This document shows, one piece after another, positions 48,410 to 57,577 of a stretch of DNA of 64,000 nucleotides. The DNA is from Stutzerimonas stutzeri. GTDB taxonomy: Bacteria; Pseudomonadota; Gammaproteobacteria; Pseudomonadales; Pseudomonadaceae. The stretch lies in NCBI GenBank assembly GCA_019056435.1, contig CP077641.1, forward strand, positions 1,984,001 to 2,048,000, given 5' to 3'. The position numbers were made by a program, and so were the translations under genes. Below the pieces are notes generated by a model. It had not been told where the DNA came from. It made no database searches and saw only the letters and a list, made by a program, of their open reading frames with translations. Each line of letters starts with the position of its first letter. Position 1 is the first letter of the stretch.

Positions 48410-49699
48410 TTACTGGCTCCGCGTAACCCGCCACACCACATTGGCGAGGTCGTCCGCCACGATCACCGCGCCGCGTGGATCGACCGTTACACCGACGGGG
48501 CGGCCGCGAGTTTTGTCGTCCTTGCGGAAGTCGGTCATGAATTCGATCGGCTCGCCGGTGGGCCGGCCGTCGCGGAAGGGGACGAAGATGACTTTGTAGC
48601 CGACCGGGGTCTCGCGGTTCCAGCTGCCGTGCTCGCCGATGAAGGCGCCGTCGGCGAATTCGCCGCCGATGGCACCATCGGAGAAGTCCAGGCCCAGAGC
48701 CGCTACGTGCGAGCCCAGCGCGTAGTCCGGCACGATAGTGGCGGCGACTTTGTCCGGGTCCTGAGGGCGGACGCGGTCATCGACGTTTTGGCCCCAGTAG
48801 GCGTAAGGCCAGCCGTAGAAGCCGCCTTCCTGAACGGAGGTCAGGTAATCCGGAACCAGGTCCTCGCCCAGCTCGTCGCGCTCGTTGACCACCGACCAGA
48901 GCTGGTCCGTGCCGGGCAGTATGGCAAGGGCCGTGGGGTTGCGCAGGCCGGTGGCGTAGGGCTTGTAGGCACCGGTTTCGGTGTTGATCTGCCAGACCAT
49001 GGCGCGGTCGACTTCCGCTTCCATGCCGCGCTCGGTGATGTTGCTGTTCGAGCCGATGCCGACGTAGAGGTACTGGCCGTCCGGGCTGATGGTCATCGCC
49101 TTGGTCCAGTGGTGATTGATCTCCGACGGCAGGTCGACGACCTTGGTCGGCGGGCCGCTGGCTTCGGTCTGGCCTTCTTCGTAGTCGAAGCGCACCAGCT
49201 CGTCCTGGTTGGCGACGTACAGCCTGTTGTCATGAAAGGCGAGGCCGTAGGGCGCGTTGAGATCCTCTGCGAAGACATTCTGGGTTTCGTAGGTGCCGTC
49301 GCCGTCGGCGTCGCGCAGCAGGGTCAGGCGGTTGCCGCTTTCGACCGAGGTGACGCCCTTGGCCTTGATGTAGCCGGCGATCACGTCCTTGGGCTTGAGT
49401 TTTGGCGCGTTGCCGCCTCGGCCTTCGGCCACGATGATGTCGCCGTTGGGCAGCACCAGGGTCTGTCGCGGGATCTTCAAATCGGTGGCGATCGCCGTCA
49501 CGGTGAAGCCTTCGGGCACCGTCGGCGTTTCATCACCCCATTCGCCAGGGTCGGCGATGGTCATGCTGGGCAGCAGGCCCCGGTCCGGCTCAGGGAGCTT
49601 GGGCTCGGCGCCGTAGGTTTGGGCCTCGTCGCCGCCACCGCCGCACGCGGCGAGCAGTACCGAAACGCTCAGGAGGGAAACGGCATTGATGACTTTCAT
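48410..49699 (-). CDS. sorbosone dehydrogenase-family lipoprotein (PQQ-type propeller)
   Basis: A 429-residue secreted beta-propeller of the glucose/sorbosone dehydrogenase family. The signal peptide ends in a lipobox with Cys19 (LLAACGGGG). Propeller motifs include DLKIPRQTLVLPNGDIIVAE, AFHDNRLYVANQDELVRFDY, HHWTKAMTISPDGQYLYVGI and GEHGSWNRETPVGYKVIFVP. The GRPVGVTVDPRGAVIVADDL ending is typical. A likely periplasmic or membrane-anchored sugar or aldehyde oxidation role follows from the family. It overlaps the DUF2231 gene by four bases. Confidence 0.88.
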   Translation of the reverse strand: MKVINAVSLLSVSVLLAACGGGGDEAQTYGAEPKLPEPDRGLLPSMTIADPGEWGDETPTVPEGFTVTAIATDLKIPRQTLVLPNGDIIVAEGRGGNAPKLKPKDVIAGYIKAKGVTSVESGNRLTLLRDADGDGTYETQNVFAEDLNAPYGLAFHDNRLYVANQDELVRFDYEEGQTEASGPPTKVVDLPSEINHHWTKAMTISPDGQYLYVGIGSNSNITERGMEAEVDRAMVWQINTETGAYKPYATGLRNPTALAILPGTDQLWSVVNERDELGEDLVPDYLTSVQEGGFYGWPYAYWGQNVDDRVRPQDPDKVAATIVPDYALGSHVAALGLDFSDGAIGGEFADGAFIGEHGSWNRETPVGYKVIFVPFRDGRPTGEPIEFMTDFRKDDKTRGRPVGVTVDPRGAVIVADDLANVVWRVTRSQ

Positions 49700-50145
49700 G
49701 CTTCACCTCCATCACGCAGGTTGGACAGGCCGATCCAGGCCGCCGCACAGCTCAGCAGGGTTACGATGATCGACAACACCAGGCTCTGCGGCATGGTGGC
49801 CCAGGCGTCCTTGGCGTGTTCGAGCGCATTGATGAAGCCGAAAACCCAGGCCGCGACCAGCAGCACGAGGTAGATCAGCGGGCGCCCCTTCTTCAGTCGG
49901 GCGCGGGCCAGGTTGACCAGCGCGAAGAGGATCGCGAACCCGCAGAACACCAGTCCCGCGGCGATCAGCCAGGATGAAAAGTTGCTCCACTGAATCTCGT
50001 AACTGCGGAAATAGGCGATGTCGCTCAGCAGGGCGCCGAGAAACAGCGGCACGGTCCCGGCCAGCAGAATGGCGTGTAGCGGGCCGGGCAGATGGCGGGA
50101 AACGCTGTGCGTGGTTTCGGTGGTGCGGTGGGTGATAACGGTCAC
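49696..50145 (-). CDS. DUF2231 membrane protein
   Basis: A 149-residue protein with four membrane helices (LHAILLAGTVPLFLGALLSD, SSWLIAAGLVFCGFAILFAL, LIYLVLLVAAWVFGFINALE, SLVLSIIVTLLSCAAAWIGL). This matches the DUF2231 family, which is often paired with PQQ- or heme-type dehydrogenases and may pass electrons. Conserved His near helix 1 (LPGPLHAI) could bind heme. The GTG at 50145 is chosen because GAGGAG stands six bases upstream. It overlaps the sorbosone dehydrogenase gene, so they form one unit. The 260-base gap beyond holds nothing identifiable. Confidence 0.85.
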   Translation of the reverse strand: MTVITHRTTETTHSVSRHLPGPLHAILLAGTVPLFLGALLSDIAYFRSYEIQWSNFSSWLIAAGLVFCGFAILFALVNLARARLKKGRPLIYLVLLVAAWVFGFINALEHAKDAWATMPQSLVLSIIVTLLSCAAAWIGLSNLRDGGEA

Positions 50146-50406
50146 GAGGAACTCCTCATCGCTTGGGTTCGGACCTGCGCAGCACGGAGGCACTGTCGGC
50201 CCCTGTTGCTCTGACGGTGCTTTAAAGGGGATCGCGCCGCCAGGCGGTTAGTTCACTCGTTTCGCTGAGCGGCACTCCCTCCTAGGCGGTGTGCGGCGCG
50301 CCCGCTGTTCGTGCCTGACGCACAAACCAAGTGCTCCGAAGCGGACCATTTGATCCGGTTTTCCCCTGCCGCGACGTGGGCTCCTTGGTCGAGGCGAACT
50401 GCCTGA

Positions 50407-50886
50407 TCAACGATCCCGGTCGGATGGGTTACGTGCCCGTGTCGGGTCGTCCGCGGGGGCGGGCGCCGCGGCCTCGGCATCCGGTTCGCTGGACGGTACC
50501 GCGGTCGGCGTACCCACCGCCTGGCCGGCCGCGCGGCAGGTCAGCTCGGCGAAGGGTTCATCCGGGGAATACTCGCCCGGCACCCGTTCCACGCGCTGGG
50601 TGTTGGGGCTGATGGTGAAGACGGGCGGGGCGGAGGTGTCGGCCCGGGCATCGTTGGGGACGTGGAATTCGCAGGTCACGGTGTCTCCGGTGTTGTTCCT
50701 GACTCGCACTGCCCGGATGCCGACCAGTTCGCCGCCGGCCTCGGTGGTCGAGGTCGGTACGCCCATGGCGCTGATGTCGATGTCCAGGCCGTTCAGGTGC
50801 GAAATGACTTCAGGCTTGGGCGTCTGGGCAAGCGCTACGGGCGCGCACAGCGCGAGGCCGAGGGTGGTGAGCAATGCCTTGGTCAT
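50407..50886 (-). CDS. secreted hypothetical protein
   Basis: A 159-residue protein with a clean signal peptide (MTKALLTTLGLALCAPVALA). The mature domain has two cysteines (VTCEFHV and LTCRAAG) and reads as beta strands (GIRAVRVRNNTGDTVTCEFH). A C-terminal tail is rich in Ala, Pro, Asp and Glu (EPDAEAAAPAPADDPTRA). GGAGG precedes the ATG at 50886. Relatives appear widely in pseudomonads without an assigned function. It stands alone. Confidence 0.7.
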   Translation of the reverse strand: MTKALLTTLGLALCAPVALAQTPKPEVISHLNGLDIDISAMGVPTSTTEAGGELVGIRAVRVRNNTGDTVTCEFHVPNDARADTSAPPVFTISPNTQRVERVPGEYSPDEPFAELTCRAAGQAVGTPTAVPSSEPDAEAAAPAPADDPTRARNPSDRDR

Positions 50887-51041
50887 GGAAACCTCCTTGA
50901 GTCGATGTCTGCTTAGAAGGGTTGTGAGGGTGTGGGTTCGGTCCGTCCTGTACGGGAATGTTTGCAAGATGCTGGCGGGCGAGGGACGGCCAGCCGAACC
51001 TGCCGCGGCCAGCGGGGTAGAGGCTTCGCCCGGGCGGCGCG

Positions 51042-51878
51042 CTATTTCACCGGTTTCAGGTTCCTGACGTAGACGGCCTTGCCGCCGGTCGAGGTGGTGC
51101 CGCGGGCTTCGAGTTCGAAGCGCTTGGGCTGGGATTTGATCAGGTCGCTGAGTTTCTTGAAGCCGTACAGCCGTGGGTCGAAGGCAGGGCGCAGCTTGCT
51201 GATGTTGGAGCCGAGCGCGCCGAGCTGGACCCAGTCGTCGTCTTCGTCGGCGATATCGCTGAGCACCTTGGCGATGAAATCGGCCGGCACCTTCTGTGAT
51301 TTGACCCCCGTGTTTTTCTCGGCGGTTCTGGCCTCGCTCTCGTCCTCGGCCTTGTCGACGGGCGTCGGCGTGCTGGACCGCTCGCCGTTGACCGGCGGTT
51401 CCTGCGAGGTCTTGGGTGTGTCGGCGCGCAGGATTTCGGTGTAGACGAACTTGTCGCAGGCCGAGACGAAGGGCGAGGGCGTTTTCTGTTCGCCAAAGCC
51501 GTAGACGGTCAGGCCTTCCTCGCGCAGGCGAGCAGCCAGGCGAGTGAAGTCGCTGTCGCTGGAGACCAGACAGAAGCCGTCGAAGCGGCGGGTGTAGAGC
51601 AGATCCATGGCATCGATGATCAGGGAGCTGTCGGTCGCGTTCTTGCCCGAGGTGTAGGCGAACTGCTGGATCGGCTGGATCGAGTAGTCGAGCAGCACCT
51701 TCTTCCAGCTGCCCAGGTTGGGTTTGGTCCAGTCGCCGTAGATGCGCTTGACGCTGGCGACCCCATACTTGGCGATCTCTTCGAACAGCCCCTCGACGAT
51801 GGCCGCAGGGGCGTTGTCGGCGTCGATGAGCACGGCCAGGTGAGTCTGTTGACGAGTGTTGCTGGGTTTGGCGGCCAT
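51042..51878 (-). CDS. NYN-domain (LabA-like) protein with OST-HTH
   Basis: A 278-residue protein. The N-terminal NYN/PIN-like nuclease fold has LAVLIDADNAPAAIVEGLFE with Asp19 and Asp21, LIIDAMDLLYTRRFDGFCLV, and SSDSDFTRLAARLREEGLTV, which together supply the acidic cluster. A charged linker (EDESEARTAEKNTG) leads to a C-terminal OST-HTH/LOTUS domain (VQLGALGSNISKLRPAFDPR and YGFKKLSDLIKSQPKRFELE). NYN domains are predicted RNA nucleases. No neighbour suggests a substrate. Confidence 0.9.
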   Translation of the reverse strand: MAAKPSNTRQQTHLAVLIDADNAPAAIVEGLFEEIAKYGVASVKRIYGDWTKPNLGSWKKVLLDYSIQPIQQFAYTSGKNATDSSLIIDAMDLLYTRRFDGFCLVSSDSDFTRLAARLREEGLTVYGFGEQKTPSPFVSACDKFVYTEILRADTPKTSQEPPVNGERSSTPTPVDKAEDESEARTAEKNTGVKSQKVPADFIAKVLSDIADEDDDWVQLGALGSNISKLRPAFDPRLYGFKKLSDLIKSQPKRFELEARGTTSTGGKAVYVRNLKPVK

Positions 51879-52086
51879 GGTGCGTCCCGAAGGTTGAGGT
51901 GGTCCGACCTTAACGCCTGTGGTCGTGCTGGGCCAAGCGCCGTGGCACGAGGATGGCCTTTTGATGGAACCCTCGGCGCCGCTGCGGTTCGGACCATGGG
52001 TTCGGGTCGCTGCGCGCTGGCTGGTTAGGGCGTGGTGTAGCGACTAGCGTTAACCCAAGTCCAACGGTTCACGAGACGAGGCCTGC

Positions 52087-53499
52087 ATGACCGCGATCAT
52101 CGATTTTCTCAACACGATCTTCTGGGGCTACGTGCTCATCTACGGACTGCTGGCGGTGGGTGTGTTCTTCACCATCCGCCTGGGCTTCCTGCAATTTCTG
52201 CATTTTGGCGAGATGGTTCGCGCCATTCGCGGGGCGCGGCAAAGCGATTCCTCCGGCATTTCGCCCTTCCAGGCGCTTTGCACCAGCCTGGCGTCGCGGG
52301 TTGGCACCGGTAACCTGGCGGGTGTCGCGGTGGCGCTGTATCTCGGCGGCGCCGGGGCGATCTTCTGGATGTGGCTGGTGGCGCTGGTCGGCATGGCGAC
52401 GGCCTATGCCGAGAGTTCGCTGGCGCAGCTTTACAAGGTGCGCGACGGCGAAGGCCAATACCGGGGCGGGCCGGCGTTCTACATCTCCAAGGGCCTGAAG
52501 GCGCCTTGGGCCGGCGGTGTGTTCTCGGTGGCGCTGATCATTTCCTTCGGCCTGGTCTTCAACGCGGTGCAGGCCAACTCCATCGCCGATGCGATGGAAG
52601 GGGCGTTCGGCTTTTCCAAGCTCTGGGTGGGCATCGCCATCGCCGTGCTCGCCGGGCTGGTGATCTTCGGCGGGCTACGCTCCATCGCCCGCTTCGCCGA
52701 GCTGGTGGTGCCGCTGATGGCCGGGCTCTACGTGCTGATGGCGCTGATCGTGGTGGTGCTCAACATCACCGAGGTCCCCGGCGTGCTGATGACCATCGTG
52801 CGCAGCGCCTTTGGTCTGGAAGAGGCCGCCGGTGGCGTGGCGGGGTCGGTGACGGCAGCCATGCTCAATGGCATCAAGCGCGGGCTGTTCTCCAACGAAG
52901 CGGGCATGGGCTCGGCGCCCAACGTGGCGGCGACGGCGACGCCGGCCCCGCATCATCCTTCGTCGCAGGGGCTGGTCCAGGCGATGGGCGTGTTCATCGA
53001 CACCCTTGTGGTCTGTACCGCGACGGCGATCATGATCCTGCTCTCGGGTGTGCTCGAACCCGGTTCCGGCGTCACCGGCACGCAGCTCACCCAGCAGGCG
53101 ATGGAGACGCACATCGGTGCAGGCGGGACCTATTTCATCGCCATCGCCATCCTGTTCTTCGCCTTCACCTCCATCGTCGCCAACTACTCCTATGCCGAGA
53201 ATGCGCTGATCTACCTTGGCGCCGGCAACAAGCTCGGCCTCACGCTGCTGCGGGTCGCGGCGCTGGGCATGGTGGTCTGGGGCGCATACGAGGCGGTGAC
53301 CACGGTGTTCAACGCCGCCGATGCCTCGATGGGGCTGATGGCGACCATCAACCTGATCGCCATCGTTCTGCTGTCGGGCACGGTGGTGAAGCTGACCAAG
53401 GACTACATGGCGCAGATCAAGCAGGGCGTGGTGCCCACCTTCAAGGCCGCGGACTACCCGGAGCTCAAGGCCAAGATCAACAACAACATCTGGCGCTAG
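52087..53499 (+). CDS. alanine/glycine:cation symporter (AGCS family)
   Basis: A 470-residue inner-membrane symporter with about 11 helices. The AGCS family signature appears early (SGISPFQALCTSLASRVGTG), then GNLAGVAVALYLGGAGAIFW, and GLFSNEAGMGSAPNVAATAT mid-protein. Such proteins take up alanine or glycine with sodium. The typical start is ATG at 52087 after ACGAGACGAGGCC. It stands as a single gene. The C-terminus ends KAKINNNIWR. Confidence 0.92.
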   Translation: MTAIIDFLNTIFWGYVLIYGLLAVGVFFTIRLGFLQFLHFGEMVRAIRGARQSDSSGISPFQALCTSLASRVGTGNLAGVAVALYLGGAGAIFWMWLVALVGMATAYAESSLAQLYKVRDGEGQYRGGPAFYISKGLKAPWAGGVFSVALIISFGLVFNAVQANSIADAMEGAFGFSKLWVGIAIAVLAGLVIFGGLRSIARFAELVVPLMAGLYVLMALIVVVLNITEVPGVLMTIVRSAFGLEEAAGGVAGSVTAAMLNGIKRGLFSNEAGMGSAPNVAATATPAPHHPSSQGLVQAMGVFIDTLVVCTATAIMILLSGVLEPGSGVTGTQLTQQAMETHIGAGGTYFIAIAILFFAFTSIVANYSYAENALIYLGAGNKLGLTLLRVAALGMVVWGAYEAVTTVFNAADASMGLMATINLIAIVLLSGTVVKLTKDYMAQIKQGVVPTFKAADYPELKAKINNNIWR

Positions 53500-53571
53500 G
53501 CCCCAGGCGTCCGGGATGCCCAGCTGCGCAGGTTCCGCCGCTCACGCGCCGGGGCTTGCCTGGCGACGGCC

Positions 53572-54030
53572 CTAACGCGGGAGGACGCCGTAGCCGCGCG
53601 CCATCATCACGGCAAGGAGAGGAAGCACCAGCAGCGCGGCCAGTTCGATGCGGATGACCAGTTTGACTCCGCGCGCGCTGGCTGCGCTGATGGCCGGCAC
53701 CTCGCCGGCCTTGAGCGCCGGCCGCCAGCGCAGAAAGGTCACAGTGGGGTAGATCGACAGCAGCGCGACGAGCACGAAGACACCGATCTTGGCGTGGAAG
53801 AAGCTGTTGTTCAGGTAATAGTCCAGGCCTTTGCCGTAGCGCATGGCGCGAGCGGCGCCGGTGACCAGAACCAGGCCGGCGGCGATGCCGAAGGCCAGGT
53901 CGACGCGGAAGAGGCTGCGCGCGCGTTTGAAGTTCAGTGGCAGGCGAAACAGCTGGTGTTCGAGCACCAGCAGGGCGAACAGCAGGAAAATCGCCACGAA
54001 GTGCAGGTAGGCGGCGACGGCATAGACCAT
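53572..54030 (-). CDS. DUF2214 family membrane protein
   Basis: A 152-residue protein with four membrane helices (AAYLHFVAIFLLFALLVLEH, LAFGIAAGLVLVTGAARAMR, FHAKIGVFVLVALLSIYPTV, IELAALLVLPLLAVMMARGY). His9 in the first helix and His in NNSFFHAKIG are conserved in this group and could carry a heme, though this is inference. It follows the MATE gene by three bases on the same strand, so co-transcription is likely. Function is unknown. Confidence 0.85.
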   Translation of the reverse strand: MVYAVAAYLHFVAIFLLFALLVLEHQLFRLPLNFKRARSLFRVDLAFGIAAGLVLVTGAARAMRYGKGLDYYLNNSFFHAKIGVFVLVALLSIYPTVTFLRWRPALKAGEVPAISAASARGVKLVIRIELAALLVLPLLAVMMARGYGVLPR

Positions 54031-54033
54031 GTT

Positions 54034-55422
54034 TCAGGGTCCCTTGGTGACGACAATGGTGGTTTCGGCGGGCTGCGCATGGATCGGGTCGAACCATTGG
54101 CCCTGCTGCTGCAGGCGCCTGGCGATGCTGCCCAGGCAGACACCGCGTAGGAGCATGAAGCCGAGGAAGGCGAGCCACAAGCCGTGGTTGCCCAGCCCGC
54201 GCAGCAGCCAGCCCAATGGTAGCGAAATCGCGACGGCCAGCAGCATGGCGTTGCGCATTTCCCGCGCGCGGGTGGCACCGATGAACAGGCCGTCGAGCAG
54301 GTAGCTCCAGACGGCCACCAGCGGCAGCGCGGCGAGGTAGGGCAGGTAGATGAGAGCGGTGTCGCGCACCGCCGGGATATCTGTCTGAAGGCCAATGAAC
54401 AGGTCGCCGCCGAGCAGGAAGAACAGGCCGAAGGTCAGGCTCGCCAGAAGTGACCAGCCACCCGATACCGTCAGCACGCGGCGCAGTTCGGTATGGCTAC
54501 GCGCGCCGATGGCATGGCCGCTGAGCGCCTCGACCGCATGGGCCAGGCCGTCCAGTGCATGGGCCGTCAGCATCAGGCCGTTGAGCAGCAAGGCATTGGC
54601 GGCGACCGTCGCATCGCCCAGGCGCGTGCCCTGTACGGTGATGAGGAAGAACACCAGCTGCAGCGCCAGTGAGCGCAGGAAGATGTCGCGGTTGACCGCC
54701 AGCAGCGGGCGCCAGTTGAGCCAACGGGAGAAGGCCGCGCGATCCAGCCGCCCCGGGTAGCGCCGCAACGCGCCGCGCGTCAGGGCCAGGCCGACCAGTA
54801 CGCCGCTCCATTCCGCGATCACCGAGGCGCGCGCGGCGCCAGCCACGCCCCATTCCAGGCCGATGACGAAGTAGAGGTCCAGCGCCACGTTCGTCAGGTT
54901 GGTGGTCAGCAGGATCGCCAGCGGCGCGCGGGCGTCCTGGGCGCCCAGGAACCAGCCGATCAACGCCATGCTGGCCAGCGCGGCGGGCAAGCCGAACAGG
55001 CGGGTGTGGAAATAGTGCTGGGTCAGGTCGTCCAGTTCGGCCGATGGCTGCATCAGCTGTAGCGCAACGCCCTTGAGCGGCAGGGCGACGAGGCTCAGCA
55101 GCAGGGCGAACCCCAGCGCCAGCAGCAGGCCTTGCAGCAGGATGCGGCGCAGCGAGCCGCCGTCATCGCGACCGGCCGCCTGGGCGGCGAAGCCGGTGGT
55201 GCCCATGCGCAGAAAGCCCATGACCCAGACCAGGAGCGTGTACAGGCTGCCGCCGACCGCGACCGACGCCAACTGATGTGCGTAAGGCAGATGGCCGATC
55301 ACGGCGCTGTCGACCAGCGCCACCAGCGGCACGGACAGATTGGACAGGATCATCGGCGCAGCCAATGCCCAGACGCGTCGATGGGTCGGGGCGTGCTGCC
55401 AGGCGGTCATCAACCGTGACAT
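54034..55422 (-). CDS. MATE-family efflux transporter (DinF-like)
   Basis: A 462-residue inner-membrane antiporter with 12 helices in two homologous halves. The first-half motif is ILSNLSVPLVALVDSAVIGH with the family's conserved Asp, and the sequence GFLRMGTTGFAAQAAGRDDG marks the DinF-like branch. The second half repeats the layout (LLLNGLMLTAHALDGLAHAV). It exports cationic compounds with H+ or Na+, but the substrate is not readable. It is upstream of the DUF2214 gene. Confidence 0.9.
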   Translation of the reverse strand: MSRLMTAWQHAPTHRRVWALAAPMILSNLSVPLVALVDSAVIGHLPYAHQLASVAVGGSLYTLLVWVMGFLRMGTTGFAAQAAGRDDGGSLRRILLQGLLLALGFALLLSLVALPLKGVALQLMQPSAELDDLTQHYFHTRLFGLPAALASMALIGWFLGAQDARAPLAILLTTNLTNVALDLYFVIGLEWGVAGAARASVIAEWSGVLVGLALTRGALRRYPGRLDRAAFSRWLNWRPLLAVNRDIFLRSLALQLVFFLITVQGTRLGDATVAANALLLNGLMLTAHALDGLAHAVEALSGHAIGARSHTELRRVLTVSGGWSLLASLTFGLFFLLGGDLFIGLQTDIPAVRDTALIYLPYLAALPLVAVWSYLLDGLFIGATRAREMRNAMLLAVAISLPLGWLLRGLGNHGLWLAFLGFMLLRGVCLGSIARRLQQQGQWFDPIHAQPAETTIVVTKGP

Positions 55423-55497
55423 GAAGGGCTCCAGAACGACCCGGCATCATACAGCAGGCTTCAGCGCGCGCACTGTTGCGCGAGCGAGCTGCCGCTG

Positions 55498-55791
55498 TCA
55501 GTGAATCAACCAGCTCAACAGCCAGAGGCCCAGAAACAGGTAGATCACCCCCGCCACGAAGGAGCGGCGAAAGAAGGCGCGGAAGGCTCCGACCAGCAGC
55601 ATCAGGCCGATGGCCAATGCAATCAGGCTGACCAGCGAGCGGTCCATGCCGAGGGTGCGCGACAGCCCTTCGAGGAAGTTGGCGCCTGCCGAGGCGAACA
55701 AGGCGAAGAATCCGCTGAGCGCGTCGACGATGTAGCGAATCACCGTGCCGAGCGCCTGGCCCAACCATTCGAAAAAGCCTTCCACCCGCAT
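55498..55791 (-). CDS. small membrane hypothetical protein
   Basis: A 97-residue protein. The N-terminal half is amphipathic (FFEWLGQALGTVIRYIVDAL), followed by two membrane helices (LVSLIALAIGLMLLVGAFRA and FVAGVIYLFLGLWLLSWLIH). There is no signal peptidase motif. GGAGAG lies before the start at 55791. No family recognised with certainty. The neighbours do not suggest a role. The 218 bases between it and the divergent SdiA-regulated gene hold no gene. Confidence 0.65.
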   Translation of the reverse strand: MRVEGFFEWLGQALGTVIRYIVDALSGFFALFASAGANFLEGLSRTLGMDRSLVSLIALAIGLMLLVGAFRAFFRRSFVAGVIYLFLGLWLLSWLIH

Positions 55792-56009
55792 GCTGCTCTC
55801 CTGTCGTCCTCTCGTAAGGCTGCCCGTGCAGCGCTTCCCTGGCGCATTGGGCTGCCAAACCGCTTGGCAGTTCCCGACGGCGGCGTTGAACCCGGCGGTG
55901 GCAGGTGGGTCTTTACCAGGCTGTTCGGCGTGCGCCGCCCGGCGTCACGCAATTGCAATCACCAACGAGCAGTCTGTCTCGCCAGCGCTCCGAGCATGAG
56001 AAGTAGACG

Positions 56010-56945
56010 ATGACGACTGTTACCCAAGCCCGTCCCTGGTGGCTGCCTGAGGTTCGTCCACGCCTGTGGGCGCTGGGCATGCTCGGCGCCGCGCTGCTGT
56101 ACACCGCCGCGGTCTTTCATCTGGAGGAGCGAATCTTCTATTCGCTGCAATCGGCATGGAAGGAAGAGTCACACGAGGCGCGCAGCCTCTGGCTGCCGGA
56201 ATACCGCGTGCGGGTCGAGGCGAAGCCGGTTGCATCGGTTGCCGACAACCTCTCGGGGCTGACCTTCGACGAACACCGCAACCATCTCTGGGCGGTGGTG
56301 AACAATCCCGAGGAACTGGTTGCCCTGGACAGTGACGGCCGCTTCATCGCGCGATATCCCCTGACCGGCTTTACCGATGTGGAGGCCGTGACCTACCTCG
56401 GCGACGATCTGCTGGCGGTCACCGAAGAGCGCAGCCAGACGCTGGTCATCCTGCCCGTTCCCGAGCGGCCGGGCGTGCTGCAGCGCGAGGACTTCGCCTC
56501 GCTCTCGCTGGTGCTTGGTGAGGAAGACAACGCCGGGTTCGAGGGGCTGGGCTACGACCGAGCCGGCGATCGGCTGTTCGTGGTCAAGGAGCATTCGCCG
56601 CGCAAGCTCTACGAAATCCAGGGGCTCAAGGCGGCGCTCGAAGGGCGTCTCAACCTGCGGATCATCGACCGCCAGGCCTGGATAGACGACAAGGACATGG
56701 CCAGCGACCTGGCCTCGGTGCATTACGACGAGCGCACCGGTCATCTGGTGTTGCTCAGCGATGAAGCGAAGATGGTCCTGGAGCTGGACCGCGCGGGCGA
56801 ACTGGTCAGCTTCCGCTCGCTGTGGAGCGGCTTTGCCGGGCTGCAGGAGAGCGTACCGCAGGCCGAGGGCATGACGTTCGATGCCTTCGGCAACCTCTAT
56901 CTGGTCAGCGAGCCCAATCTGTTCTACGCCTTCGAGCGGCGCTAG
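56010..56945 (+). CDS. SdiA-regulated domain protein (YjiK-like)
   Basis: A 311-residue protein with one N-terminal membrane anchor at about 18-37 (RLWALGMLGAALLYTAAVFH), then a six-bladed propeller-like SdiA-regulated domain. Motifs include VADNLSGLTFDEHRNHLWAV, EELVALDSDGRFIARYPLTG, EDNAGFEGLGYDRAGDRLFV and ASDLASVHYDERTGHLVLLS. The EGLGYD and EGMTFD segments hold likely metal ligands. The family is periplasmic and of unknown reaction. It is a single gene. Confidence 0.85.
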   Translation: MTTVTQARPWWLPEVRPRLWALGMLGAALLYTAAVFHLEERIFYSLQSAWKEESHEARSLWLPEYRVRVEAKPVASVADNLSGLTFDEHRNHLWAVVNNPEELVALDSDGRFIARYPLTGFTDVEAVTYLGDDLLAVTEERSQTLVILPVPERPGVLQREDFASLSLVLGEEDNAGFEGLGYDRAGDRLFVVKEHSPRKLYEIQGLKAALEGRLNLRIIDRQAWIDDKDMASDLASVHYDERTGHLVLLSDEAKMVLELDRAGELVSFRSLWSGFAGLQESVPQAEGMTFDAFGNLYLVSEPNLFYAFERR

Positions 56946-56990
56946 CCGGCCCGCACCATCCGGCGGTTCGGCCGATGGCCGATTCAGGCT

Positions 56991-57440
56991 TCAGCCGCGT
57001 CGGATCATCCAGACCCCGCCGACGATCAGCAACAGTCCGGCAACCTTGCCCAGGCTGATCGGTGATTGCCGGAAACCGGCCCAGCCGAAATGGTCCAGCA
57101 GCAACGCCATGCTCAACTGGCCGGCCAGGACCAGCGCCATGAACAGCAACGCGCCGATGCGTGGGCCGGCGAAGGCGGCGGTAGCGATGAAGAACATGCC
57201 CAGCAGACCGGCGCACCAGTGATACCCGCTCAGGCCGCGCAAGGCCTGCAGGCCGGGCAGTTCGCGCTGGAACAGCACGATGCAGAACAACGCCACCGTG
57301 CCTACCGCGAACGACAGCATCGCCGCGCTCATGACGCTGCCGAAGTGCTTGGCCACCTGCCCGTTGATCCCGGCCTGCAGCGGCAGAAAGGACCCGGCAA
57401 TGAAGGGCAGAACGAGAAGCCACCAGGCAACGACAGGCAT
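56991..57440 (-). CDS. DMT-family transporter (YdcZ/DUF606)
   Basis: A 149-residue membrane protein with five predicted helices, half the size of a full DMT transporter, typical of the YdcZ/DUF606 group that dimerises. The pattern AGSFLPLQAGINGQVAKHFG in the first helix-loop is the family signature. The substrate is unknown. The ATG at 57440 follows a weak Shine-Dalgarno region. It stands alone between unrelated genes. Confidence 0.85.
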   Translation of the reverse strand: MPVVAWWLLVLPFIAGSFLPLQAGINGQVAKHFGSVMSAAMLSFAVGTVALFCIVLFQRELPGLQALRGLSGYHWCAGLLGMFFIATAAFAGPRIGALLFMALVLAGQLSMALLLDHFGWAGFRQSPISLGKVAGLLLIVGGVWMIRRG

Positions 57441-57577
57441 GCGAACAACTCCGATTGGGTAAGGAAGGAATAGCGAATCAGGCGGGGGCGTTCGAGCGCC
57501 TCGCCTCGGGCAGGGCCCGCAGGTTTAACCAGAGGCCCCGCGCCGACGGTGAACGCTCACGCGCCGGCGCGGCGCGA

